64,000 nucleotides of DNA from Conoideocrella luteorostrata. Its lineage: Eukaryota > Ascomycota > Sordariomycetes > Hypocreales > Clavicipitaceae. Location: assembly GCA_032433595.1 (NCBI GenBank), contig JASWJB010000132.1, positions 1 through 64,000 of the forward strand. Direction: 5' to 3'. Below, one piece after another: positions 46,059-57,259 of this stretch. The notes beneath the pieces were generated by a model, which searched no databases, was not told the origin of the DNA, and saw only the letters and a program-made list of their open reading frames with translations. Every line of letters begins with the position of its first letter. Position 1 is the first letter of the stretch. A program made the translations under genes and the position numbers.

Positions 46059-47465
46059 CTATATCTTGGCCAGGGGCCTGCCTTTAACCTTGAGATGCAT
46101 TTTCCAGTCTGGAGAAATGGTGGTTTTCTCTCCATTCGTTCTCTTTGCCCATTCTTGATAATCCCTTTCTTCTGCCGCCCAGATATCCAATTCCTTCTTC
46201 ATGAAACCCGCCGCCTGTTGTGCACAGAACACTGGATCTTCTAGCGGTACGAAATGCCCGTATTTCGGATGAGATACTTCCTCAACGCGATGTGCTGCGA
46301 TACCACCACTGCCTCCTAAACCAGTTCCGGTGATTTCCGTTCTCTTCTTGACGTCCTGATGCCGCACAACGTCGCTCTGTGCCCCGTTGATAAAGATCAC
46401 ACCAGGTCGCAGGTCGCTCATGCGCGAGAACGTGTTTAATGGCTCGGCGCGATAGAACGGATACGTCGGACGTGAAACTTTGATAGATGTCCCGACATCC
46501 TGCATCCATTTAGGGTCAACAACGTTTTTACCTGCAGCGTCAAAGGCAGGCCAGCTTGGCCGCAAAAATGTAAATACTTCCTGGTGCTTGGTCGTTGCCA
46601 GTGTCACCTCGCCGCCTGGACCGTCAGTGACGTTTCGGAGGCCATACGCTATCCACTGGTCGAACGCTCGGGGATCCCACGACTTGTAAAACGGGCTGTT
46701 CTTGAACAGCTCGGCAGCATTCTCTCGCGATGGCCACACGTCCCTGCGTTTAGTGCTCGCAGCCGCAGGGCTCGCTTCCCACACTTTGGGTTCGTTGCCG
46801 TAAGGAGCAATAACCGGGTCCAGCAAGACCATGCTGCAAAACAGACGGGGATGCGACAGGGCGGCATAACTGAGCGCATTGGCACCAAACGAGTGGCCAA
46901 CACCAACAAGCGGACGTGGCATGCGAAAGGTGTTGATCATGTGGATTATATCGCGCGAGTAGTCATACCAACCGGCTATATTGAGGTTAGCAACGCAGTT
47001 TTCTCTTGTTGAACGATGGATGACGTAGGAAGGTACGCACGATCATTGCCCAGCAGACTCTGGCTCTGGTTCAAGACGCCACTCTGACCCTGCCAAGCGC
47101 AATCGGCAATCCATATGCCACGAATACGAACACCGTGTTTCTTCAGTTCCTGGTGTAAATCATCCCATAAGGGCTCATACATTTCCTGAGTGGGGGCGTT
47201 AGCCCTGGGATAGGTTTGACTTTCGCATTAGGAGAGGTGATTGACACGAAAGTTCCTGAGCTGTGTAACTTACTTTGGGGAATCCATTTGCATGGCTGCC
47301 GATGATAGTTACGTCTCCCTTGCTCGGCGATGGGTTATCCTTGGGGGTATATTGTTTGATATGAAGCTTCAAAATGGCGTCTTGGTCATCAGAAGTGGCG
47401 CGAGCATATTCCCGGATGTGTGAGCCGCCGATGACGTGTTCTTTGATGTTGAACAGTTTGGACAT
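46059..47465 (-). CDS. Alpha/beta hydrolase, LPX1/toxin-biosynthesis-protein type, C-terminal AKI
   Basis: Serine hydrolase of unknown substrate. Exons 47465-47274, 47185-47041 and 46975-46059 (introns 88 and 65 nt) give 417 residues. The splice restores SLLGNDPGWYDYSRD, typical of a fungal family named after peroxisomal hydrolases of host-selective toxin pathways in Alternaria and related to yeast lipase Lpx1. The nucleophile elbow GVGHSFGANAL puts Ser at 141; VVLLDPVI-like strand MVLLDPVIAPYG follows, and a late His in HPKYGHFVPLEDP is the likely catalytic base. The C-terminus AKI resembles the peroxisomal targeting tripeptide known from Candida, so peroxisomal location is plausible. Membership of this family does not imply toxin production: no biosynthetic cluster is nearby. 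Divergent from the OB-fold-like gene. Confidence 0.9.
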
Positions 47466-48210
47466 GCTGTACGTTGGTATTGACGCCGACAGCTACGGAC
47501 GCTTGTTGAATATAATGAAAACCCGACGGCGTTGCGCGTTGGGGAGGGCGGAGGCGCGTACCGTATTTAAAGTATCGATAGCGTTGGCAAGGCAAGCACT
47601 GATAAATTAGGAGACTGAGGGCAGGGCTCACGCTGGAAGAGAGGAGACGGAAGGTATCCACGGGTGGGAAACTAATTACCAATTGCAGGTGATTGAGGAT
47701 AAATGCCAGCTAATGAAAGGATTCGATGAGCCTGGTTGTGGTTTGAGGGTGTTTACTAATTCACGATGCACAAAGTCTGGCATCATCTTCTTTCTATAGT
47801 AGTCTGAACCGAGGTTGTTCTCTGTGTGAGAGGCGGAGCAAGACAAAGTGTGGACCCGACCGATCGGTCCTTCCCTTCCCTGCGGCAAGCTAGTTACCTG
47901 CCATCTGTACGCGATACATTGGTACATCCCATTTTGGCCTAGCAATTAAGATGGGGGTACGGAGTAAACTAACTAACTACGGATTACGGAGTACACAACT
48001 GTTAAGAACTAAATGAACTAACTAATTAATAAGGCAGCAGACATCTGAAGTGCGTGAATAGCCACATCGACGCCATAGCACAAGAGATCCATTTCCTGCA
48101 GACCATGACATACCATCAAATTAAATACTTACCGATAAATATCTTTTCATCAAGAATGATCTCACCCATCAGCCATCGCCCACGATAGCCTATTGCACGC
48201 CAAGCCCAGC
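47466..48210. promoter_or_regulatory. Divergent intergenic region with palindrome half-sites
   Basis: 745 bp between opposite start codons. Contains TACGGAGTA at 47958-47966 and 47985-47993, separated by AACTAACTAACTACGGAT, and further AACTAACTAATTAA at about 48011-48030. No gene is seen. Confidence 0.5.
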
Positions 48211-49200
48211 ATGGCCCCTAAAAGACTCCTCTTCACTGGCCCGCCCTCTTCATCCATCACCGAAGCATCCTGCTCAGTCGCCACATTCGAAACACCTTTC
48301 CTGAACCTGTTCAACCTCCAGCCTTCATCACAAACAACTACCGCCCACCCACTACCGCCTCCGCAGTACGCAGCATGGCGCTCCCTCCCACTCACTCGGC
48401 AGCCCCTCCACACAGGCTTAACCCAAACACACATGGTGAACCAGCCACAACTCGTCAGCCATACATTCTTCACCACTGCCGACACCACAATGTACGAAAC
48501 AGGCCCTTCTCAAGATCCCGCCAGCCAGGATATCCTCACCCAATTCTGTGAACAGTCCCTTGCGGCCCATAACTCCGGCTGCTCCCTTTCAGAAGACAGT
48601 GTCGACACAACAGACTCGTTTCTCACGTCTATCCATTCCGATAAAGAGCCTCCCGCTGCTCCCAGCCACTTGTCTGATTTGGAAGATATACCCTCCGCCA
48701 AACAAGTGACCTCTCTTCATCCACAAACCATCACGTTAAATATCATTGTGGGGGTGTTATCCGTCGCTCAGCCCCGAACGGTAACTACAAGATGGGGAAC
48801 CAGACTGTCTCTTATAGAAATCCTCGTCGGCGACGACACCGCTACGGGGTTTGCAGTAACATTCTGGGTGCCGAGTGATAGAGTCGCGGAGAGTGATGTG
48901 GTGGGGTTAAGACGACAGGATGTCGTGCTAATGGAGAATGTGGCATTGCATGTGTTTAGGGATAAGGTTTATGGGCAGAGCCTACGAAGGGGATTAACGA
49001 GGCTACATCTTTTGTGGAGAGCGGATGGGAGCGGGTGTTATTCGTCGAGGGGATTGAAGGTAAAAGAGGATAGCTGTCCGCAGAGAGAGAAGACGAGGAT
49101 CGTGAGAGATTGGGTGGTTAGGTTTGTAGGGTTGGATTTGAAGGGGAGAATTGCGAGGGGGGCTTCGTCATGGGATAGACCGCCGGATGATACGCAATGA
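48211..49200 (+). CDS. OB-fold-like protein of unknown function
   Basis: Intronless frame of 329 residues from ATGGCCCCT (48211); another in-frame ATG lies 18 bp upstream and would add six residues. Residues 1-165 are Ser/Thr/Pro-rich with a short conserved-looking segment ILTQFCEQSLAAH (about 108-120) and acidic clusters. Residues about 170-275 look like a beta-rich OB fold: TITLNIIVGVLSVAQPRTV, GTRLSLIEILVGDDTATGFAVTFWV, then LRRQDVVLMENVALHVFRDKVYG, the pattern 'strand, modifier of a conserved loop, polar strand, RxGDVVLLxN'. The tail is basic (LKVKEDSCPQREKTRIVRDWVVRFVG). Such arrangements occur in single-strand DNA-binding proteins, including the shieldin subunit SHLD2 and telomere factors. 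I infer nucleic-acid binding; a specific orthology cannot be shown from sequence reading alone. Confidence 0.75.
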   Translation: MAPKRLLFTGPPSSSITEASCSVATFETPFLNLFNLQPSSQTTTAHPLPPPQYAAWRSLPLTRQPLHTGLTQTHMVNQPQLVSHTFFTTADTTMYETGPSQDPASQDILTQFCEQSLAAHNSGCSLSEDSVDTTDSFLTSIHSDKEPPAAPSHLSDLEDIPSAKQVTSLHPQTITLNIIVGVLSVAQPRTVTTRWGTRLSLIEILVGDDTATGFAVTFWVPSDRVAESDVVGLRRQDVVLMENVALHVFRDKVYGQSLRRGLTRLHLLWRADGSGCYSSRGLKVKEDSCPQREKTRIVRDWVVRFVGLDLKGRIARGASSWDRPPDDTQ

Positions 49201-49361
49201 TAAGGAAGTGAAGAGCTTGATTATGGCTGGCGCCTTCTATACATTTTACAGCGTAAGTTAGATGTCTTCATCCACTGTGGTGTAGATGGGGTTTATCATA
49301 AGCATTAGTATTCTCCGTAGATGGCGACCTCCGAACGCCACGTGAGGGGAGTTTCACACAT

Positions 49362-51340
49362 TTACACACCAGCGGGAGTAGCAGAAGAGGCGTCTTTCTT
49401 CTCGCCACCCGGGCCTTTCTTTACTGACCGCCACTCCAGACCAAGTACCGCCAGGAAAGCACACCCTGCACACGCCACGGAGATGTAGTACGTATGTCTC
49501 AAACCCGTCATGTATGCCTTGAGAACCGAGTCCAAAGCGTCCAGACGGTGAATGCCCTCGAGGACGTTCTTGATCTGATTTGCTCCACTGTTGATGAAGA
49601 TTTTGCCGTCGATGCCGATATTATCCTGAGCAAGAGTATCAATCAGGCCATTCTGGAAGAGGGTCTGAGCAACGGCAACAAATACGGCCCCACCGAGAGC
49701 CTGGAAGAACTGCACGCAGGCCGTAGCAACAGGCACCATATCCTGAGGCAAAACCGTCTGCACGACCAGCACGCCGACCTGGAAGCCAGAGCCGATGCCA
49801 AGCCCAGCAATGACTTGGTAGCCGAACCATTCGCGAAGCGGCGTGTGTATGTCGAGCGTGGTGAGCATGCCAGACCCGACGGTAAAGAGAACCATGCATG
49901 GGATGATGACGAAGTTGTAGTAGCCGATGGCGGAGATGATACCTCCCGACACAACCGAGATGAGGACAGTTGAGAGCAACAGAGGCAGGATTTTAATCCC
50001 AGCTTGGACAGCGGAAACACCTTGAATGGCTTGGAAGTACAATGCTTAAGAAAGGTACATGTTAGTTTTTATTCATGTCGCCAAAACCACGTCGTAGAAG
50101 GTTTAAGATGTTGGACTTACCGAGGTAGTAAATCAACGCGAAGAACCCTGCCCCAAAAAAGAAGGCAAAGAGCATGGCACACAAGACATTGCGGTTCTTA
50201 AACAATGGTGGAGGCAGTGTCCCCTTATCCCCCTGCCAGAACTGAATGCCCACAAACACAGCAATCATCAGCCCAAAGCCGACGAACAGTCCAATGATTT
50301 TGGAGTCGCTCCAAGGGTAGTTGGCGCCTCCCCACTGCAGAGCCAGCAGCAGACACACAATGGCCGGGATGAAGATGAAGGTCCCAGACAGGTCGAGCTG
50401 GCGGACCCTGCTCATGAAGGACAAGTTCTCTGTATCAGAGGTGTTGCGGTTCACGTGTACAAAGAGGGTCACGATACCCATGGCCAGGCCGCCGATGGGG
50501 AGGTTGATGTAGAAACACCATCGCCAGGTGACATTTTCTGTAAAGGCGCCGCCAAGGAGAGGGCCGGCGACGGAAGCAATTCCCCACATGCCACCGATGA
50601 GACCGAATACCATGGGTCTTTTGCGAAGAGGCACTTTTCAGGTGGCGTTAGGAAAAGAAGAGCCAGGATGATGAGTGGATGCTGGGAAGGAGTAACTTAC
50701 TTGAGAGGGAGAGGATGACGATGGATCCGGAGAATAAGCCGGCAGTTCCAATCTACCCACCAAACCAGTCAGCTTGTTAATGACAATACGTGTACTCCGT
50801 TCCGTAGAGAGTAGAAACTTACACCGGCAACAGCTCGCCCCACGATGAAGGCCGTCGAGGTGGGAGCCACGGCACTCACCAAGCTGCCCACCTCGAAGAT
50901 GAAAACAGCCCCTAAGTACACCATCTTCACATTGAACAGTTTGTAGACGGCGCCATACATGGGCTGCAAGGCCGTCGTGGTGAGCAGATAGGCACTTCCA
51001 TACCATCCCTAATTCAACCGGTTAGCTTTGCTACGGCCTGGTCGGATAACACCGCCACATATCACCATCACCCAGCAATGGGGGCGAGAGAGGCAAGCCA
51101 TACAATGTCCTTTACGCTCTGAAACTGCGCAGTAATGGCCCCCAGCGCAGGCGCAATAATCGTCTGATCCAAAGCCACGAGGAAAATCGCCAGGCAAAGC
51201 GCCACAATTATGAGGACGAGCTTCAGCCCATGCGGGTAGTTGGGATTATTGTCGTCATCGTTGCCATCCACGTCGCGTGCCTTCTCATCTTCCGTTTTGT
51301 CGGTCGACTGGCGGCCGGCGTCTGCGGCCGGCTCAGTCAT
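49362..51340 (-). CDS. MFS multidrug/efflux transporter, 14-helix DHA2 type
   Basis: Proton-coupled exporter of small hydrophobic compounds, plasma membrane. Five exons: 51340-51104, 51008-50823, 50752-50701, 50633-50121, 50044-49362; introns 95, 70, 67 and 76 nt; phases agree, giving 556 residues. Intron 1 is placed so that VKDI joins GWYGSAYLLTTTALQPMYG, the family block; the frame remains open for 13 codons past that donor (VWLASLAPIAG), so a naive model would miss it. A hydrophilic acidic N-terminus (1-40) precedes the first helix with LDQTIIAPALG (motif D1). Motif A-like and GRAVAG, then FGLIGGMWGIASVAGPLLGG (motif C) and WRWCFYINLPIG are present. The 14-helix class includes secondary-metabolite pumps, but no biosynthetic genes lie beside it. 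Confidence 0.93.
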
Positions 51341-52535
51341 GCTGAGAGCAAGGCGTGATTGCAAAAATAATCAAGTGTGATTGATCTACGCGACGGAATC
51401 GGAGTACTCGGTCGCTTCCAGGGCGAGGAAACAACGATGTTGAACACCCAAGAGCATTCACGCCGCTATGCGATAACGGAGGGCATCGCCGTCTTAATAA
51501 ATACGTGTATACATACGGAGTACATGCTTCTAAGGACACACACTAAAAAGAGTTGCAACTAGGAGCAACTACGGAGTAGTTGCTCCTAGTTACTGGCGGC
51601 AGAAGGTGCTAGCCACCCTTAAACTACCCCGTAACGGCTCCCGAAACTCCAATAACGGCGACGTGCTAGCCAGCCGCGTTTGCGCCTCAAAAACGCTCAA
51701 TACGATGAAATACGAGGCCGAACGAACGGCTACTGCATCCAGCGGCCTGGTCAACCACGACACAACCACGACAAACGAAGCTCTCATTCACGCACATTAT
51801 CACAATACTAGCCCCGAAAGCCCAGAACGACCGTGAATGACGCAACTTTGTTTCGTCGCCACGAGCCACCCCCTATCCCTTTTGATGCCTAATGTCGCAG
51901 GGCCAGCCAGCCAGCCAGTCAGCCAGTCTTGCCAAGCAGCCAAGGTCCTGCTGTGACTGTGGTAAAAGCAAAACAAACTAATAACTGATAGTGTCAGTGT
52001 CGGTGTCCAAGAGTTCGTCAGCTGCGGACTTGGACGTTGACCGATGTCCGAGTGCCGTGCCGGGGTGTGGTGGGTGGCACTTGAGGTACGGAGCCGTACT
52101 CCCGCAAAATCCATCAATAGTAACTACAGAGTAGCCTCGGAGTACTAAAAGTCGCACGCCAGCTGCCTTTGGAGTAGCACTGTACAGTTCTGGGACTAGC
52201 TAGTTACTTAGTGCTGTATGCACGGATATGAGTTAGATCAAACCCCCACAGGGCTGAGAGGTTATATAGTACGACCAATTCATACTGTACACAAGCATAC
52301 TAGTAAACGTCTCTCTGCTACGGAGTGACTAGTCCACTGTCGTCACATCGCCATTCATATTGAACCGGCTCCGAGATACCGGCACGCCTTCCTTCCTTGC
52401 ATTGTCTCAGATTCGCGTTCTCGACACGAAACCTAAGCTACCCGCTGGGCTACCCGCTGGGCTACTATACAGGCATTCCTTTTGCGCTCCAGTACAACAA
52501 CATCATCATGCATACAGCACAGTATGGATCGTTCG
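51341..52535. promoter_or_regulatory. Upstream region of the MFS transporter
   Basis: About 1.2 kb between the MFS start and the TRAPPC11 stop. It holds the 18-bp repeat at 51514-51531, a perfect hairpin at 51557-51591, a GCCA-rich tandem stretch at about 51902-51926, a GTACGGAGCCGTACTCC near-palindrome at 52086-52102 and a 12-mer duplicated at about 52438-52461. No gene is seen. Confidence 0.5.
51557..51591. repeat. Perfect inverted repeat, 16-bp arms, 3-nt loop
   Basis: The arm AACTAGGAGCAACTAC is followed by GGA and then its exact reverse complement GTAGTTGCTCCTAGTT. The loop and inner arms contain a TACGGAGTA core of the window's palindrome family, which here has grown into a longer hairpin. 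It lies 217 bp before the MFS transporter ATG. It could be an operator-like site, a transcribed hairpin, or a tiny mobile-element relic. Confidence 0.85.
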
Positions 52536-55500
52536 TTACTCTTGCTCCTCCACGCTCGTGCCGGACTCCGTTGCACTTAGCTTCCCGGGAACCCACACTA
52601 AGAATCCATCCTTATCAATCTTCATGCCTTCCGTGGGAATGATGCGCAGCACCTTTTGGAAATACTTGTCCCGAACCTCGAGTCCCGGTCGGATGTAATC
52701 CCCGTGTACAAACGGTAATAACCTGTATCTGACCGTTCTCCGCGACACTGGCAACAAGTGCACTGTTGTCTGCTTTGCACCAGAGAAGCCAAACGTGTCG
52801 CTGGGGTCCATGGTAAGGCCGAAAGTAAGGAAATGATTAGAAGGGTTCTCAATTGTTATGTCCAATTGTAGTAGTGTCGTCGACGCCGCTGGGTGAAACA
52901 GCCTGGCAGACGCGAGCACTCTCGGCTCCATCCCCAGTACCAAGTATTCTCCAACGGGCATCGTCGTGATATTGATCCGGCTGTCCGCCGAGGCGCTTTT
53001 CCTCTTCCATTTTATGGCAAATGCTAGATCCAAGGTAACTTGGTGCCGATCATCAAGGCTCAGTTTCTGCGCTACGAGATCAAACTGCGCTTCGTGCATC
53101 TTCTTCGGAGATACGACTATGCCATCGTCCGTGGCTTCCGGTTGTGTTAATACCTTGCATTGAGCCCCCCCTGTGCATGACACCGCCTCCATTTCTGTCC
53201 CCATGACGATCAGATCTTCTGAGGCAAATGATGCGTAGTGACACATCAGGCACCACTGCTGCGCAAGACCATTGGCCTGTACAGTTGCTTCGTCGCTTGT
53301 CGCGGTAGATAAGCCCTCGCAATCGAATAAGCTTGGCCATGGATCCGCGTGGATTCTAGGCAACAAATCGTAATTGGCCTCGAACGGCCCCACGATATTC
53401 AATTGCAACGGCAAAGCCTGTATGATTGGCGTAGCGGTGTCCGACTCCAGGTGGTACGTTGCGCGGAGATGTACGTCGTACATTGTGGACGCCGTTGTCG
53501 AGCACATCACAAGCTTTGCCTCTACCACCGCACCGCTGTTAATGGTGCCTACTGCTATACGCAACACCTGACTCTCTCCTTCAGTCTTCTGCCCTGTTCC
53601 CGTAATTTCCTGTTCGCCAACTTGGAGCTTGCATGATGGTATCAATTTGCCAAATACTTGCGTATCGAAATTGACATTGGCTGCTTCATCCTCGTCATTC
53701 CGAATCTCTACCCGCAGCTCTATAGCTTCATCCGTATAGTATTGTGCTGAAGGATCTAATAGCGTGATTTGCATCTTTGGCGGTCGCGGTTTTATATGCA
53801 GGATTCGGGCATCTGCGCGTAGTTGACGCGGTTTAACTGATCCCTCGACGAACCATCCTGTCGCCGGATCCGTCTCTCGAAACGACCTTTTGTAGTCCAA
53901 ATCAAAAGCCCTGCTTTGATACGTGATGACCATTGATGATACCTCAGCTTCTCCTGATTCCCTCAATGGAATACTCATTTCGAAAATCCGTCTTTGACCT
54001 GGTTTGAACGTCAAGTCGCAGGCTCCAGTGAGCCTGGACGGCAAGTCGTCAGAATCGACTTTGGAGATCTCTTCTTTCAGAGTCAATTTAATAAGTTGAG
54101 AGGCTCCGCCGGTTTCGCTCCCTTCCGTTGACGCATTTTCAATGACAATAGGCTTCAGGCCCTCATTAAATTCTATGCGAACCGATGAAATATTTATAGC
54201 GCTTGAATTCGCTATTGCGTTAGACGTCAGGGTAAACTGGGCTTTGCAGGAGTCGCCGGCCTTGCTCTCTTTGGTTCGAAACACAAAATCAGACGAGAAG
54301 AGTGGCGACACAGTTTCGTCCGACAAGTGAATTGTGGGCTTTTCATTCACTGTCATGCCATCTAACGATTGCGAGAAATTATAATGCCAATGTTGTCTCT
54401 TTGAGAACCCTAAAGAAACAGTTGTGTTAACTGTCACCCTGTCACCGCAAAAAGGACCGCTGGATCTATACTTACTCTTATTCAACAGTTCCCAGTCAAC
54501 CGCCACAACAAGCTCTGCTCTGCCGGACTCGTTCGCTGCTCGGCGTAGCAACCAACAGAGATCTTCAGCTATGTCCAGCCAATTATCTGTGCGGAAGGAG
54601 CTATCATCCCATGCCGGCCGCAGGATCGCCACAACTTCCTCCCAGGAACCCAATGAGGCCATCTCTTTTGCACATTCTAATGACAACTCGGCAGCAATCC
54701 GCAGCTGTTTCCTCGCCTGAAATTGTGTCCTTGCGGTGATGAGACAATCGATAATTTGCTGTGCGTGATTGGCGCCGCCATCGTTGCTCAAGGGATATTC
54801 TTCGTATGGAGGAGGGCACATGTACGTGTCGTAATTGCTCGTAATAGACTTTGAAGTTGTATTTTCAGGCGCTTGCCTATCTTCGTTCGGCATCATCTGA
54901 GCAAGTGTGCGTCGAGCAGCGACATGCCGTGCAGAAATACGATACCAGTAGCCTGTATGATGGAGAAGTTCCCATGGCTGCAAGCGTTCTCCTAGAACAG
55001 CCCGCTCTGGCGGCAAGAATATTGTCATCGATGCCGGCACTAAGCCGGGTACCTCGACTTTTTCAATTAGATTGGCCATAACTGTAGCCCATCTTGCCTC
55101 CCAGGCTTGCCAGCCGTAGGTATTTGTCCCATGCCCTCTCCGGTCAACAAAATCGCCGATTCGATCTCTGTGAGCTTGCCACCGCCTAACTGCAAGGCTC
55201 GTGTGGCCCATCCACAGGTGCAGTCGCAGGCAGCGTATGGAAATGAGATCGGCTAATTGCCGAGCTTCGTTCCACCGTGGGCTCCAACTGGGAACCACGT
55301 CCAAAACATCTTGTCCTAAAAGGATCTCATACGCTTGCTCAAAGGATCGGATAGCCGCATCCAGCTCTTGTCTAAACTCTGCCAAAACTGCAGTTTTGAA
55401 GTCATATCGAAAGTTCCAATCCGGTAATGAAAGCGTATGTGATGTTCCAGAAGTTGGGGGAATCGTCGGCCGAGGAGTCAATCCACGCGCTCGCTTCTTC

Positions 55501-56325
55501 CTCGCATGCCGGCCAATGTCCCTATAGTATTCCACGGCAGTAGAGTAGAGGACCGCAAGGATATTGTCAATCACCCTTTTCAATTCTGCAGGCGACTCCT
55601 GAGTTGGAATATAAAATATTGACTTTGGGTCTAGTGCTGTCCCTCTTCGAATACCCTCTAGCCGATCCTGGATGTCCTCAGTGAGCGCTGCCGTGCCGTG
55701 ATCGTTGTCACCGAAGAGAACGATTGCTATTCGGGTTTTAAAGCCTGAACGAGCCAATGTAGCTTTTATCTCATTAACGTCAGATTTAAGACGATTGTCG
55801 TTGCTCAGCGTGTAGAAGCATGCGAATATACTTGGAACCAGGGCTTGGTGCTTCTTGATCCATTGCGAGTCGATCAGGCCGTCTGGGTACAGCGGGGACA
55901 CATGCGACAAGGGAGAGAATGGCGAATGAACCGTGGCAGTAGGATCTGGAGACTCGGTCGAATCAGGGAGAGTGGTTTCGCGAGGCGGTAGAAGATAGGA
56001 CTACTCTGCAAGTCAGTAGAGTACAAGACACCTGACCACCAACAAGCGATACCAAACATACTCTTCCAACAGTTTTGATACGAAATCGATACGGCTCGTC
56101 CCTCGAAACAACTGCCCAAGATGTGCCCCTCGTATCAATTTCGTCAAAATACTTCTCGAGGACCTGTGACTCCCTGCTATCCAACGGTGGCAGATCCGAC
56201 TTGACTAACAGACCTTGCGAGCCTAGCTCTCCTTCCAGTTCCAGCTGTGGCTCGGCTGAGTTCAGTCCCGATGCGACTAGGAAGGGAACATTGTGGTCCA
56301 AGCTGCCTGAAGGATAGCCATCCAT
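52536..56325 (-). CDS. TRAPPC11: TRAPP complex subunit TRAPPC11 (Foie-gras/Gryzun)
   Basis: Subunit of the TRAPPIII tether and GEF complex acting in ER-Golgi and autophagy trafficking. Exons 56325-56062 and 56000-52536 (61-nt intron, GTATGT to GAGTAG) give 1242 residues. The start MDGYPSGSLDHNVPFLVASG matches the family; an upstream in-frame ATG adds 12 residues and is less likely. After the splice, SYLLPPRETTLP continues, and the first long conserved section DGLIDSQWIKKHQALVPSIFACFY begins at about 130. The Foie-gras domain covers about 290-580 with DLISIRCLRLHLWMG and AWEARWATVMANLIEKVE; the all-beta Gryzun region occupies the C-terminal third. The length is at the upper end for the family. 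It is divergent from mL41 (563 bp between starts). Confidence 0.95.
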
Positions 56326-56888
56326 GGTGCAGGTTCCCAGCTTGGTCGGATGAATGGTCACCAGTTTCCTTGGAAAGCAGCCGCGGGAAGAGAAAGCTCC
56401 AACAAGTCAGAGTCAGGCGCGGCGGTTAGTGATGCCCCTCCCTGCATGGGTACATCCGTCTCGGAGTTCGTGAGATGTCACCTCACCATGCTGCTCACAA
56501 GGGGGGGAAGATGGAAATGAAAAATAAAAATTTAGGGATCTGCTAGAACTTTGACCACAAATATGCTCTCAAGACATCTTAAAAAACTCTGCATTTATTT
56601 TCGACTGGGAAATCATACTAATGCTAACCCGCTGTGCCATGTTATCATCTGACAGGTTCGGTCCCCACAACGCTGCGCTGCCTTTAGCCTCAGGAGCTCG
56701 CCGGATCGGAACAATTCCGTCCGCCGACCTACTAAACACCATACAAATTTCGACCACCATTCGAGCATTGTCAATCGCCCATCATCGAACGCTATCGCCA
56801 ATTCTCACATGCCGCCGGATATCAAATTCCTCGACGCACGTATCCTCTCTCGATAAGTTTGACCGACCATCCGCCCTCTTAAGCACCA
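56326..56888. promoter_or_regulatory. Divergent promoter region (TRAPPC11 / mL41)
   Basis: 563 bp between opposite starts with short A-runs near 56518-56532. No gene is accepted. A 104-codon plus-strand frame at 56621-56935 overlaps the mL41 start in another phase and has no motif. Confidence 0.45.
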
Positions 56889-57259
56889 ATGAGGCCTACA
56901 CAAGCTCTCTCCGTCGGGCGATATCGCCACCTTAAACTCACCACCAAGGATGTTGGCAAGGGCTTCTACAAGGGCAACCGGACCGGTTCAATGGGTCGCC
57001 ACACCAAATACGGAGGATATGTAATTGAATGGAACAAAGTGCGCACATATGCAGTTCCCTCAGGATTGAAAGATTTCAAGGTAGGACTTCATCGCTTGGG
57101 AGAGTGATAAGGCAAGGTGCTAATGCTGTGGAATAGCTCACCCCTTTCGTGAGTAGAGAGGTTCGACCGCAACCGGGTGATTACAAGGGCTTGGAAAAAG
57201 GTCCTCAGGATCCTTATTTCTATGTGGAGCAGTGGAAGCGGTATAATGGTGTCGATTAG
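56889..57259 (+). CDS. MRPL27: Mitochondrial large-subunit ribosomal protein mL41 (MRPL27)
   Basis: Structural protein of the mitochondrial 54S ribosomal subunit. Exons 56889-57080 and 57137-57259 (56-nt intron, GTAGGA to GAATAG) give 104 residues. The start MRPTQALSVGRYRHLKLTTK serves as a basic mitochondrial presequence-like N-terminus. The family block GNRTGSMGRHTKYGGYVIEW is followed by NKVRTYAVPSGLKDFK, and exon 2 begins LTPFVSREVRP. The donor GTAGGA is slightly weak, but the join reproduces the family's continuous DFKLTPFV. Short, complete, and normal in length. Confidence 0.94.

Noticed and set aside
46059..51340. A secondary-metabolite cluster formed by the toxin-family hydrolase and the MFS exporter
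   Set aside because: No synthase, terpene cyclase, P450 or pathway regulator is present; the genes between and around them are unrelated.
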